Below, one piece after another: positions 1 to 7,281 of a DNA stretch of 34,267 nt. The stretch's first letter is position 1. Each line of letters begins with the position of its first letter. Where the stretch lies: NCBI GenBank assembly GCA_903866425.1, contig CAIPNN010000006.1, positions 1 to 34,267 of the forward strand, written 5' to 3'. The DNA is from an uncultured Actinomycetes bacterium (GTDB lineage: Bacteria; Actinomycetota; Thermoleophilia; Miltoncostaeales; Miltoncostaeaceae). Made by a program: the position numbers and the translations under genes. The notes under the pieces are model-generated. The model searched no databases and was not told where the DNA came from. It was given only the letters and a program-made list of their open reading frames with translations.

Positions 1-566
1 ATCTCGTCGCGATCGGTGCCGAGCATGGTGATGGTGCCCTCGGGCAGGCCCTGGCCGGCGAGCGCTGCGGCCACCACGTCGCCGAGGATGGCGTTTGAGC
101 GCTCAGCAATGCGGCTTCCGCGCAGCACGATGGCGTTGCCGCTCTTCAGCGCGAGCGCCGCGGCATCGGTGGTCACGTTGGGGCGACCCTCGTAGATGAC
201 ACCGATCACGCCAAGAGGGGCCCGGGTGGCAAGGATCTCCAGGCCGTTCTCAACGCGCCAGCCGGAATCGACGATTCCCACCGGGTCGGGCAGGTCGGCC
301 ACCTTGCGAATGGCGTCGGCCATGCCCTGCAGGCGGTCGTCGTCGAGCAGCAGGCGGTCGACCGTTGCGGCCGGGGCATTGTCGGCGCGTGCCTGGCGCA
401 CGTCCTCGGCGTTCTCGGCGATGATCTCAGCCGAACGCGAGACCAGCGCCTTGGCGATGGCCTCCAGAGCCTCCACCTTCGCGCCCGGGCTCATGCGCGC
501 CAGCACGCGGCTCGCCGCACGGGCGGTGGCCAGACGCTGGTTCAGGGGTGTCGCTGCACTGCTCAT
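1..566 (-). CDS. proA: Gamma-glutamyl phosphate reductase, C-terminus cut by window edge
   Basis: ProA reduces gamma-glutamyl phosphate to glutamate semialdehyde with NADPH, the second step of proline synthesis in the cytosol. The first 188 codons are visible, from ATG at 566. They begin MSSAATPLNQRLATARAA and include the aldehyde-dehydrogenase-like stretch GVIGVIYEGRPNVTTDAAAL and the ALKSGNAIVLRGS segment typical of ProA. The catalytic cysteine region lies beyond the window. The gene follows proB by 33 bases in the same direction, so the two kinetically coupled enzymes are probably co-transcribed with obgE, rpmA and rplU. No clear Shine-Dalgarno sequence precedes the ATG. Confidence 0.93.
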   Translation of the reverse strand, partial: MSSAATPLNQRLATARAASRVLARMSPGAKVEALEAIAKALVSRSAEIIAENAEDVRQARADNAPAATVDRLLLDDDRLQGMADAIRKVADLPDPVGIVDSGWRVENGLEILATRAPLGVIGVIYEGRPNVTTDAAALALKSGNAIVLRGSRIAERSNAILGDVVAAALAGQGLPEGTITMLGTDRDE

Positions 567-599
567 CTTGTGGTCACGCTATCGCACCAACGGGTGCGG

Positions 600-1691
600 T
601 CAGGACACCACAAGACGGTCGCGGTGGATGATCTCGGCCGATGCACCCGGAAGCACCTCGCGCGCGGCGTCCGATCGCATGCCCAGCACCTTGGCAACCT
701 CGTCGTGCGACATCTCCACGATGCCCTTGCCCACCTCGGTGCCATCGGGCCCCATGACGGTGACGGCGTCGCCTGCGCTGAACCTGCCATCGCAGGCCGT
801 CACGCCCACCGGCAGCAGTGACGTGCCCTTCTCGAGCAGCGCGCGCACGGCGCCGTCGTCAACGGTGATGGTGCCCATGCTCGGCTTGGCGTGACGGAGC
901 CACGACTTGAACGAGTTGGCCTCACCCTCACGGCCCGGAAAGCGCGTGCCGATGGCCTCACCGGCGGCGGCAGCCGGGATGACCCCGGCATCGCGTCCGC
1001 TCGCGATGATGCAGGTCACCCCGCAACCGGTGGCGATGCTTGCCGATGCGAGCTTGCTGGCGATGCCGCCGCTGCCGATACCCGAGCCCGGCAGGTCGGC
1101 CAGTTCAACATCTTCCGGGCGCGTACCGGCGGCAACCTCCCCAATGCGCACCGGGCCATCGGCGCCCGGGGCGTACAGGCCGTCGCGGTCGGTGAGCAGC
1201 AGCAGCGTGCGGGCCCGCAGCAGGATTGCCACCTGCGCAGCCAGCACGTCGTTGTCGCCGAAGGTGAGCTCGTCGGTGGCGGTGGTGTCGTTCTCGTTGA
1301 TCACCGGCACTGCCCCAAGTTCGAGCAGGCGCTCGAGCGTGTTGCGCGCGTTGAGGTACGACGTGCGCTGCTCCAGATCGGCAGAGGTGAGCAGCACCTG
1401 CGCCGGTGTGGTGCCGTGGGCACTGAATGCCGCGATGTAGCGGGCGAACAGCGCACCCTGACCCACGGCAGATGCCGCCTGCAGGTCGGGCAGGGCGTCG
1501 GGCCGCGCGGCGATACCGAGCACACCCAGACCGCATGCGATTGCGCCGCTCGATACCAGCACCGGGCGCATACCGGCATCACGCAGCGCCGCGATCTCGG
1601 CCACGCGCGCATCCAGCACGTCGTCGCGCAGATGCCCCTGCTCATCCACCAGCGTGGATGACCCGACCTTGATGACGATGACGTGGCTCAC
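600..1691 (-). CDS. proB: Glutamate 5-kinase with C-terminal PUA domain
   Basis: ProB phosphorylates the gamma-carboxyl of glutamate with ATP, the first and usually feedback-inhibited step of proline synthesis. The 363-residue product has an amino-acid-kinase domain (about 1-255), with the N-terminal phosphate-binding VIKVGSSTL and the GIGSGGIASKLASA motif. A PUA domain follows (about 275-355), as in full-length enterobacterial ProB of about 367 residues. The start is GTG at 1691, which overlaps the obgE stop by four bases (GTGA). In-frame ORF extends upstream into obgE, but that part does not resemble ProB. Translational coupling to obgE is likely. Confidence 0.94.
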   Translation of the reverse strand: MSHVIVIKVGSSTLVDEQGHLRDDVLDARVAEIAALRDAGMRPVLVSSGAIACGLGVLGIAARPDALPDLQAASAVGQGALFARYIAAFSAHGTTPAQVLLTSADLEQRTSYLNARNTLERLLELGAVPVINENDTTATDELTFGDNDVLAAQVAILLRARTLLLLTDRDGLYAPGADGPVRIGEVAAGTRPEDVELADLPGSGIGSGGIASKLASASIATGCGVTCIIASGRDAGVIPAAAAGEAIGTRFPGREGEANSFKSWLRHAKPSMGTITVDDGAVRALLEKGTSLLPVGVTACDGRFSAGDAVTVMGPDGTEVGKGIVEMSHDEVAKVLGMRSDAAREVLPGASAEIIHRDRLVVS

Positions 1692-2617
1692 GCAATCCAG
1701 CCCATGAGGGCGTCGCGCAGTGCCTCGATGCCCTCGCCGGTTTCCGCTGACGTGGCGAACTCGGCGCCCTCCGGCGCCTCGTCGAGGTCGCACTTGGTGG
1801 CAACCACGACCTGCCGCGCACTCTCGGGCGCGTATTCCTCAATGCCCGCACGCACCAGCGCAAGGCGCTCTGCCACCGGGGTGGGGTCAGATGCGTCGAG
1901 GCAGTGCAGGATGACCTTGGCCCGCTCAAGCTGGCCCAGGGCCGCGCCACGGCGCTCGGTGCCGTCGGCGGCAAGCCCCGGCAGGTCGGCCACCAGGTGC
2001 GGCTCGCCGAACTCGTCATCCAGCGGGCCGAACGCCGGCTCCTTGGTGGTGAACGGGTACGGGGCCACTGTGGCGCTCGCACCGGTGAGTGCATTGAGCA
2101 GGGCGGTCTTGCCGCTGTTCGGCAGGCCCACGATTGCCACGTCAACAGGCAGGCGCATCTCAAGCACCAGCCAGGCACCCTCGCCGTCCTCACCCGGAAC
2201 GGTCACGCGCGGGGCCCGGTGCGTCGATGAGCGGAATGCGCGGTTGCCCACGCCGCCGCCGCCGCCGCGCGCCACCTGCAGGCGGTCGCCGGGCTCGGCA
2301 ACCTCGCCGATCACCTCGTCGTCGCGCAGCACGCGTGTGCCCGGCGGCACGTGAATCTCGAGTGCGTCACCGTTCTTGCCGTGGCGGTTACGCCCCTCGC
2401 CCTCGCCGCCCGGCCGCGCCTTGTGGTGCACGGCATGGCGGAACCAGCTCAGGTCGACGATCTGGTCGTCAGCGACGACGACGACGTCGCCACCGCGCCC
2501 GCCGTTACCCCCATCGGGGCCACCCTTGGGCGAGTGTGCCTCACGGCGAAACGAGAGGCATCCGTGCCCCCCGCGTCCCGCCTGGACGTGGATTTGGGCC
2601 CGGTCGGTGAATGACAT
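1688..2617 (-). CDS. obgE: Obg family GTPase, ribosome assembly
   Basis: Obg/CgtA binds the 50S subunit and monitors late ribosome assembly and the stringent response. The 309-residue protein has the glycine-rich Obg fold (about 1-158) and a GTPase domain. Visible motifs are the P-loop GLPNSGKT (164-171), G3 DLPGL (211-215), G4 TKCD (274-277) in place of the usual NKxD, and G5 SAETGEG (290-296). It ends just after the G domain, so it has no C-terminal OCT-type extension and is shorter than the E. coli protein (390). ATG at 2617 gives the family N-terminus MSFTDRAQIHVQAGRGG. It lies directly downstream of rplU-rpmA, the classic arrangement. Confidence 0.95.
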   Translation of the reverse strand: MSFTDRAQIHVQAGRGGHGCLSFRREAHSPKGGPDGGNGGRGGDVVVVADDQIVDLSWFRHAVHHKARPGGEGEGRNRHGKNGDALEIHVPPGTRVLRDDEVIGEVAEPGDRLQVARGGGGGVGNRAFRSSTHRAPRVTVPGEDGEGAWLVLEMRLPVDVAIVGLPNSGKTALLNALTGASATVAPYPFTTKEPAFGPLDDEFGEPHLVADLPGLAADGTERRGAALGQLERAKVILHCLDASDPTPVAERLALVRAGIEEYAPESARQVVVATKCDLDEAPEGAEFATSAETGEGIEALRDALMGWIA

Positions 2618-2622
2618 GGCGC

Positions 2623-2640
2623 GGGGTCGCAGGCGACCCC
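2623..2640 (-). other. Perfect inverted repeat in rpmA-obgE gap
   Basis: GGGGTCGC (2623-2630) is followed by two bases and the exact complement GCGACCCC (2633-2640). In RNA this would fold to a short GC-rich hairpin that ends about five bases before the obgE ATG. It could act as a weak attenuator after rpmA or could mask initiation at obgE. There is no U-tract, so a terminator is not favoured. Function is unproven. Confidence 0.3.
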
Positions 2641-2648
2641 ACCCCGGC

Positions 2649-2915
2649 TCAGCTCGCCGGGGCCTCCACCGGGTGCACGAACACGCGACGGCCCTTGTTG
2701 CCGTTGGTGAACTCCACACGACCGGACACGGTGGCGAAGATGGTGTGATCACGGCCGATGCCGGTGCCGTCGGCGGGCTTGAACACCGTGCCGCGCTGGC
2801 GGACGATGATCGACCCGGCCGGGATGACCTGGCCAGCGAACACCTTCACGCCGAGGCGCTTGGAGTTCGAATCGCGACCATTGCGGCTGGAGCCGCCACC
2901 CTTCTTATGAGCCAT
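2649..2915 (-). CDS. rpmA: 50S ribosomal protein L27
   Basis: L27 lies near the peptidyl-transferase centre of the large subunit. The 88-residue product has the canonical start MAHKKGGGSSRNGRDSNSKR, the RLGVKVFAGQ segment and a central IIVRQRGT. There is no Firmicutes-type N-terminal pre-sequence, so the basic tail is exposed from translation. ATG at 2915 lies two bases after the rplU stop, with a GGGG stretch seven bases upstream as a plausible ribosome-binding site. Length and order (rplU-rpmA-obgE) are standard. Confidence 0.97.
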   Translation of the reverse strand: MAHKKGGGSSRNGRDSNSKRLGVKVFAGQVIPAGSIIVRQRGTVFKPADGTGIGRDHTIFATVSGRVEFTNGNKGRRVFVHPVEAPAS

Positions 2916-2917
2916 TG

Positions 2918-3214
2918 CTAGACCCCGATCCCGGTAATGCGCACGCGCGAAAGGCGCGAACGGTGACCCATCTTGCGCTTGCTGTCCTTCTTCGCCCGGT
3001 AGGTGAAGACGGTGATCTTCGGACCGAGCACGTGCTCCTCGATCTCGGCAGTCACGTTGCCGCCATCGGTGATGCCGTCGGCGGTACCGGTTGCGATGAC
3101 CTTGGGTGAGATGGACTCACCAGGCTCCGCAGCGATGCGGTCGACGACGATGCGCTCACCTTCACGCACCCTGTACTGCTTGCCCCCGAGGGCGATCACG
3201 GCATACTGAGCCAC
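2918..3214 (-). CDS. rplU: 50S ribosomal protein L21
   Basis: L21 binds 23S rRNA in the large subunit. The core AVIALGGKQYRVREGERI, the VLGPKITVFTYRAKKDSKRK stretch and the closing SRLSRVRITGI are diagnostic. Three starts are possible: GTG 3226, ATG 3220 and GTG 3214. I chose GTG 3214 (98 residues, starting (M)AQYAVIALGG) because GGAG at 3221-3224 is exactly six bases upstream of it. The other two have no usable Shine-Dalgarno sequence, and the chosen N-terminus best matches the family. It is the first gene of the rplU-rpmA-obgE-proB-proA set. Confidence 0.93.
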   Translation of the reverse strand: MAQYAVIALGGKQYRVREGERIVVDRIAAEPGESISPKVIATGTADGITDGGNVTAEIEEHVLGPKITVFTYRAKKDSKRKMGHRSRLSRVRITGIGV

Positions 3215-3220
3215 GGGCAT

Positions 3221-3224
3221 CTCC
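3221..3224 (-). promoter_or_regulatory. Ribosome-binding site deciding the rplU start
   Basis: GGAG lies six bases upstream of GTG 3214. It overlaps the alternative start codons at 3226 and 3220, so those are less likely to be used. Confidence 0.55.
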
Positions 3225-3264
3225 ACGTAACGAACGGAACGCCCGACTCCGGGCGCGATCGCGC

Positions 3265-3270
3265 ATGGTA
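3265..3270 (-). promoter_or_regulatory. Possible -10 element for rplU
   Basis: Reading the minus strand, TACCAT lies about 50 bases upstream of the chosen rplU start, in a TGACTACCAT context. No convincing -35 hexamer stands at the right spacing, so the call is weak. The same bases on the plus strand contain the ATG at 3265, the only canonical start of the divergent gene. Confidence 0.25.
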
Positions 3271-4908
3271 GTCACTCCACACGCGAAGTGCCACATCAAA
3301 GGGGAAATCACGAGCAACCGGGCCGTCATCGTCGCAGGAATCGCTGCTCTGGCCACGCTTTCGGTGGCCGCGAGTGCCCTTGGGGCATCCGGCGAACTGC
3401 GCGTGGAGGCCCGGGCAAACCCCGATTTCCTTGATCCGGCGCTTGCCTACGACCAGCTTTCGTGGCAGGTGATGGCGGCCACGCAGGGTGGCCTTCTGGC
3501 ATTCCGGCGTGATTCCGGCACCTCGGGCGCCACGCTGGTGCCTGATCTGGCCGAGGCGCTGCCTGCGCTCTCCCGCGACGGCCGCACCCTCACCTTCACC
3601 CTGCGGGACGATGTGCGATTTGCCCCACCTGTGTCGCGCCCTGCCACCGCGAGTGATGTGAAGGCAAGCCTGGAGCGCATGCTGTGGCTCGATTCGCGGG
3701 GCGCCGACCTGTACCGATCAATCCAGGGCGCCGGTGATGTCATCGCGCACCGGTCACGGGTGCTCAGTGGGGTCAAGGCCGACGACACCGCACGCACGGT
3801 CGTCATCTCGCTCAGCCGTCGCGACACCACGCTCACCGAGGCCCTGGCCCTGCCGTTCGCCTCCATCCTCCCCAGAGGCACCAAGCCCGTTGACCAGACG
3901 GTCGACCTGCCGCCCGGCATCGGTGCGTACGTGGTGTCGGGCTTCGACCCCGACACCAGCATCACGCTCACCCCCAATTCCGGGTTCTCCGCGCGCGACG
4001 GCCTGCCGGCCGCCAAGACCTCACGCATCACCATCGCGCTCGGAAGATCGACGCGCGCAGCGGCCGCACGCGTTGCGGCCGCAGATGCCGACTACTCGGT
4101 GAGCCCCGTGCCGCTCGCGGCCACGCAGGCCGGGGGCTATGCACGAGGCGCCACAGCCCATGCCGTCACGCAGTCGGCAACGGCGTATGTGGCCCTCGAT
4201 GCCACGCAGGCACCGTTCACCAACGCCGGTGTGCGACGTGCCGTGGGCCTCGCCCTCGACCGCACTGCTGCCGCACGCGCGGTCACCACCGGGGCACGCG
4301 CCACCGCGCGCATGATTCCCCCGGGTACGCCCGGCAATCGCAGCGCCTCCGTGGCACCCAACGTCAGCGCGGCACGGGCGCTCGTGGCTGCCGCAGGTGC
4401 CACCGGCCGACGCGTAACGCTGTGGACCGGGTCATCCGCAATTGAGCGTGCCATCACGCCGGCGGTGCGCGATGCGCTGTCGAAGGCCGGGCTCTCCCCC
4501 GTGGTGAAGGCCCTGCCGCGCAACTCCGGTCTTGGCAGGTCTGCACCGCGCGCGGCCATTGCCACCGCGCTCTGGACGCAGACCACCCCCGATGGATCGG
4601 ACGCCTACGCACAGCTGCTCGCTGCCAGCGCGCCGGGCACGCCCGCCAATCCGCCCTTCCCTGCCATCTCGGGCGATGCATCACTCAGGTCGTCGGCACG
4701 TGCGGCCAATGGCGCAGCGCTCGGGAAGGCCCGTGATTCCGCATGGGCGCAGGTGGATGCCCGGGCGGTTGCCGATGGGCGTGTGGTGCCCGTGGCGACC
4801 CCGGTGCCGACAGAGGTCACCGCCCCCGGTGTGACCGGCGTGACGGTGAACCCGGTGTTCGGGGTGCTGCTCGGCGCCATGCAGCCGAGCAGCACCCGGT
4901 CGAACTAG
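3265..4908 (+). CDS. ABC transporter substrate-binding protein, family 5 (peptide/nickel type), orphan
   Basis: This is a secreted or lipid-free extracytoplasmic solute-binding protein of the DppA/OppA type (SBP_bac_5). The hydrophobic signal segment AVIVAGIAALATLSVAASALGA is followed by the family pattern NPDFLDPALAYDQLSWQV, then LVPDLAEALPALSRDGRTLT, TFTLRDDVRFAPP and ATASDVKASLERML. Mature length is about 510 residues, normal for the family. The ligand is unknown. No permease or ATPase gene lies nearby and both neighbours are on the other strand. ATG 3265 is the only canonical start near the signal peptide but has no Shine-Dalgarno sequence. AAAGGGG at 3298-3304 instead points to ATC 3307 or ACG 3310. 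The stop TAG overlaps the rng stop. Confidence 0.85.
   Translation: MVVTPHAKCHIKGEITSNRAVIVAGIAALATLSVAASALGASGELRVEARANPDFLDPALAYDQLSWQVMAATQGGLLAFRRDSGTSGATLVPDLAEALPALSRDGRTLTFTLRDDVRFAPPVSRPATASDVKASLERMLWLDSRGADLYRSIQGAGDVIAHRSRVLSGVKADDTARTVVISLSRRDTTLTEALALPFASILPRGTKPVDQTVDLPPGIGAYVVSGFDPDTSITLTPNSGFSARDGLPAAKTSRITIALGRSTRAAAARVAAADADYSVSPVPLAATQAGGYARGATAHAVTQSATAYVALDATQAPFTNAGVRRAVGLALDRTAAARAVTTGARATARMIPPGTPGNRSASVAPNVSAARALVAAAGATGRRVTLWTGSSAIERAITPAVRDALSKAGLSPVVKALPRNSGLGRSAPRAAIATALWTQTTPDGSDAYAQLLAASAPGTPANPPFPAISGDASLRSSARAANGAALGKARDSAWAQVDARAVADGRVVPVATPVPTEVTAPGVTGVTVNPVFGVLLGAMQPSSTRSN
4905..4908. other. Shared CTAG: overlapping convergent stop codons
   Basis: The palindrome CTAG supplies TAG to the plus-strand substrate-binding protein (4906-4908) and TAG to minus-strand rng (4905-4907). 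The two genes therefore end on each other with no room for a separate terminator, and any read-through makes antisense RNA. Confidence 0.95.
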
Positions 4909-6422
4909 GCGCTCGCCGACTTCGCGCGTGAGCGCGACGAGCGGCTGCGCGAGCGGCCGGCGCCGGTGCCAGCGGCACCGCCACCGATACGGGCGCTGCC
5001 CGGGGCGAGCGAGCCGTCTGACTCGAGCGTGATGGTCACGCCCAGATCGGTCTCGATGTCGGACAGCACGGCGTTGTCGTCGGCCGTGAGGAACCCCAGC
5101 ACCTCGGGGTGCACGGCCACTGCCACCGGCGACTCGGTGGTACCGGCAAGAGCCAGACGGATCTGACGCTCGGCGTCAATCGCGTGGGTCTCCGGACTCA
5201 CCACAAAGCCCTGGCCGCCACAGGTGGGACATGCCTGGGTCATGATCTCGCGGGCGCCGTCGCTGATGTTCTGGCGCGTCATCTGCACCAGACCAAGCGG
5301 TGAGATCTCCACCACGAACGTGCGGGTGCGGTCCTTGGCAAGGGCTTCGTTCAGCGCCTTGGTCACCGCCCGGCGGTTCTTCGCGTCATCCATGTCGATG
5401 AAGTCGATGACGATGATGCCGCCGATGTCGCGAAGCCTCAGCTGACGCACGACCTCGGCCGCCGCCTCGAGGTTGGTGCGGGTGATGGTGTCTTCCAGCT
5501 GCGTGTTGCCGCGGCCCACGTTCTTGCCCGAGTTGACGTCGATGACCGTCATGGCCTCGGTGTCGTCAATCACCAGCGAGCCACCCGATGGCAGGGGGGC
5601 GCGACGGCTGAGCGTTGAGCGGATGGCATCCTCAACACCGAAGTGCTTGAGCAGCTGTCCGTCGCCCTCCCACACCTTCACGCGCTCGGCGAGTTCGGGT
5701 GAGGTGCGACGCAGGAAGCCCACGATGCGCTCGTGCTGGCGTGGGTCGTCCACCAGCACCTCGTCAACCGAGTCGTTGAGGATGTCGCGGATGACCTTGA
5801 GCGACGAGTCGGCCTCGCTGTAGAGCAGCGAGGGTGTGTCGACCTTGTCGGAGCGCTCGCGGATGGCCTTCCACAGCAGGTTGAGCGACGCCAGGTCGCG
5901 TGCGAGCTCGGTGGCCGACGCGCCGGCGGCTGCCGTGCGCACGATGATGCCGCCGCCATCCTTGGGCAGGCGCTTGCAGATGTCGCGCAGGCGGTGACGC
6001 TCGTCGTCGTCGAGCCGCTTGGAGATACCGATGCCGTCACCAAATGGCACGTACACCAGAAAGCGACCGGCGAGCGACAGCTGCATGGTGAGACGGGCGC
6101 CCTTGGTGCCCATCGGGTCCTTCACGGCCTGCACGATCACCTCATCGCCCTTCTTGAGGAGATCGGCGATGAGCCGCTTCTTCTTGGGAACGCCCTGGGC
6201 AACGACATCGTCAACGTGCAGGAAGCCGTTCTTGCCGATGCCGACCTCGATGAACGAGGCCTCCATGCCGGCGAGCACGCTCTCAACACGTCCCTTCCAG
6301 ATGTGGCCCACAACGGAGCCCTTGCCACGGCGTTCGATCTGCACCTCTGCAACGAGACCATCTTCAAGAATGGCCACGCGCGTCTCGGCGCGGTCGATTG
6401 ACACCAGGATCTGCTTGATCAG
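4905..6422 (-). CDS. rng: Ribonuclease E/G family endoribonuclease
   Basis: RNase E/G cleaves single-stranded RNA and takes part in rRNA maturation and mRNA decay. An S1-like domain (about 35-125) precedes the catalytic part. The metal-binding aspartates are visible as VIDVNSGKN (Asp295) and VIDFIDMDD (Asp340), and the zinc-link is CPTC (Cys398, Cys401). The C-terminus is a short Arg/Ser-rich tail, with no degradosome scaffold. I start at CTG 6422, giving (M)IKQILVSIDRAETRVAIL. The KQILVS strand matches the first strand of E. coli RNase G but lies upstream of the first canonical codon (GTG 6404). The CTG overlaps the previous stop as CTGA. AAGGGG is five bases upstream. ATC 6419 is the alternative. 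Confidence 0.93.
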   Translation of the reverse strand: MIKQILVSIDRAETRVAILEDGLVAEVQIERRGKGSVVGHIWKGRVESVLAGMEASFIEVGIGKNGFLHVDDVVAQGVPKKKRLIADLLKKGDEVIVQAVKDPMGTKGARLTMQLSLAGRFLVYVPFGDGIGISKRLDDDERHRLRDICKRLPKDGGGIIVRTAAAGASATELARDLASLNLLWKAIRERSDKVDTPSLLYSEADSSLKVIRDILNDSVDEVLVDDPRQHERIVGFLRRTSPELAERVKVWEGDGQLLKHFGVEDAIRSTLSRRAPLPSGGSLVIDDTEAMTVIDVNSGKNVGRGNTQLEDTITRTNLEAAAEVVRQLRLRDIGGIIVIDFIDMDDAKNRRAVTKALNEALAKDRTRTFVVEISPLGLVQMTRQNISDGAREIMTQACPTCGGQGFVVSPETHAIDAERQIRLALAGTTESPVAVAVHPEVLGFLTADDNAVLSDIETDLGVTITLESDGSLAPGSARIGGGAAGTGAGRSRSRSSRSRAKSASA

Positions 6423-7279
6423 CTCTTCCCCTTGCGCCGTAACTTGGCGCGGATGAACGTCTTTGCGGCGTCCTTCACGTCGATGTTCTCCACGTCGCCC
6501 ATCTGACGCGAGATGCGATCAGCGGCGGTGGCGAGTGCGACGGTTGACGCCCATGCGACTGCTCCCCGCACCATCCAACGCGGTGCGGGCACGATACGGG
6601 ACGCGCCGCGGGCCACGTAGGCCACGGCGAGTCCGGTTGCGGTGGCGATTGCCACCTCGGGAATGCGCTTCGCGTTGAGCCCCTGGCCCTCCGCGGAGCC
6701 CATGCGCACCACCATGGCGTGCTGGGCGGCAGCGCTTCCCGTAAACCAGTTGAGCGCGCCGGCGATTGCCGACTCGCGTGCTGCAGCGTCCACCAGATGA
6801 CGGCGGACGGGGTCCCGAAGTGCGGGGTAGCGACGAGCCGCGGGCACGATGCCGGTGCCGAGCGCGCGGATGACCCCTGCGTGAATGAGTTTGGTGGCCA
6901 CGTCCGATTCCAGATCGGGCGTGAACACCAGATCGCCGATCGTGACATCGGGCTCGGCGAGCAACGCACGCTCACGTCGGCCGCGGTCATGATCCGGGCA
7001 CACCACCACCACGAGCGACCGCTGCCCCTGACGCGACCTGGCGGCCACCTCGAGCGCAACGGACCGGGCGTCGTCCTCAACACCCAGCGGGATGAGGAGG
7101 AGGTCGACAGACGCACGGTCCGCCACCGGAACCCCGAGGCTCCCCGACAGGCGATCTGCCAGCCGCTGGTTGGACGGCATGATCGACATCACCCCACCAT
7201 CGAGCGAGTGCTCGTACTCGTCTTTGGTGTCTCTGGCCAGGCGGTTGACCCGCTTGGCGAGTGTGGTGAAGGCCCCCAC
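6419..7279 (-). CDS. Unknown protein with two C-terminal hydrophobic segments
   Basis: I do not recognise this 286-residue protein. The N-terminus is charged (AKRVNRLARDTKDEYEHSLD). The middle alternates hydrophobic strands and helices (VDLLLIPLGV, RSLVVVVCPDHD) like an alpha/beta domain but has no P-loop. Two hydrophobic segments (about 207-225 and 236-254) precede a lysine/arginine-rich tail ending AKLRRKGKS. The start is GTG 7279, two bases after the rodA stop, and the end overlaps the rng start. Its place inside the mre-pbp2-rodA-rng operon suggests a membrane-associated partner in envelope or RNA metabolism, but this is only inference from position. Confidence 0.75.
   Translation of the reverse strand: MGAFTTLAKRVNRLARDTKDEYEHSLDGGVMSIMPSNQRLADRLSGSLGVPVADRASVDLLLIPLGVEDDARSVALEVAARSRQGQRSLVVVVCPDHDRGRRERALLAEPDVTIGDLVFTPDLESDVATKLIHAGVIRALGTGIVPAARRYPALRDPVRRHLVDAAARESAIAGALNWFTGSAAAQHAMVVRMGSAEGQGLNAKRIPEVAIATATGLAVAYVARGASRIVPAPRWMVRGAVAWASTVALATAADRISRQMGDVENIDVKDAAKTFIRAKLRRKGKS
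6428..6433 (-). promoter_or_regulatory. Ribosome-binding site supporting a CTG start of rng
   Basis: AAGGGG sits inside the last codons of the upstream gene, five bases before CTG 6422 and eight before ATC 6419. Nothing comparable stands in front of GTG 6404. Confidence 0.45.
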
Positions 7280-7281
7280 GG

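Noticed and set aside
2274..2277. Obg G4 motif TKCD as a broken GTPase
   Set aside because: TKxD is an accepted variant of NKxD and all other G motifs are intact. The motif is at protein residues 274-277; DNA around 1787-1798.
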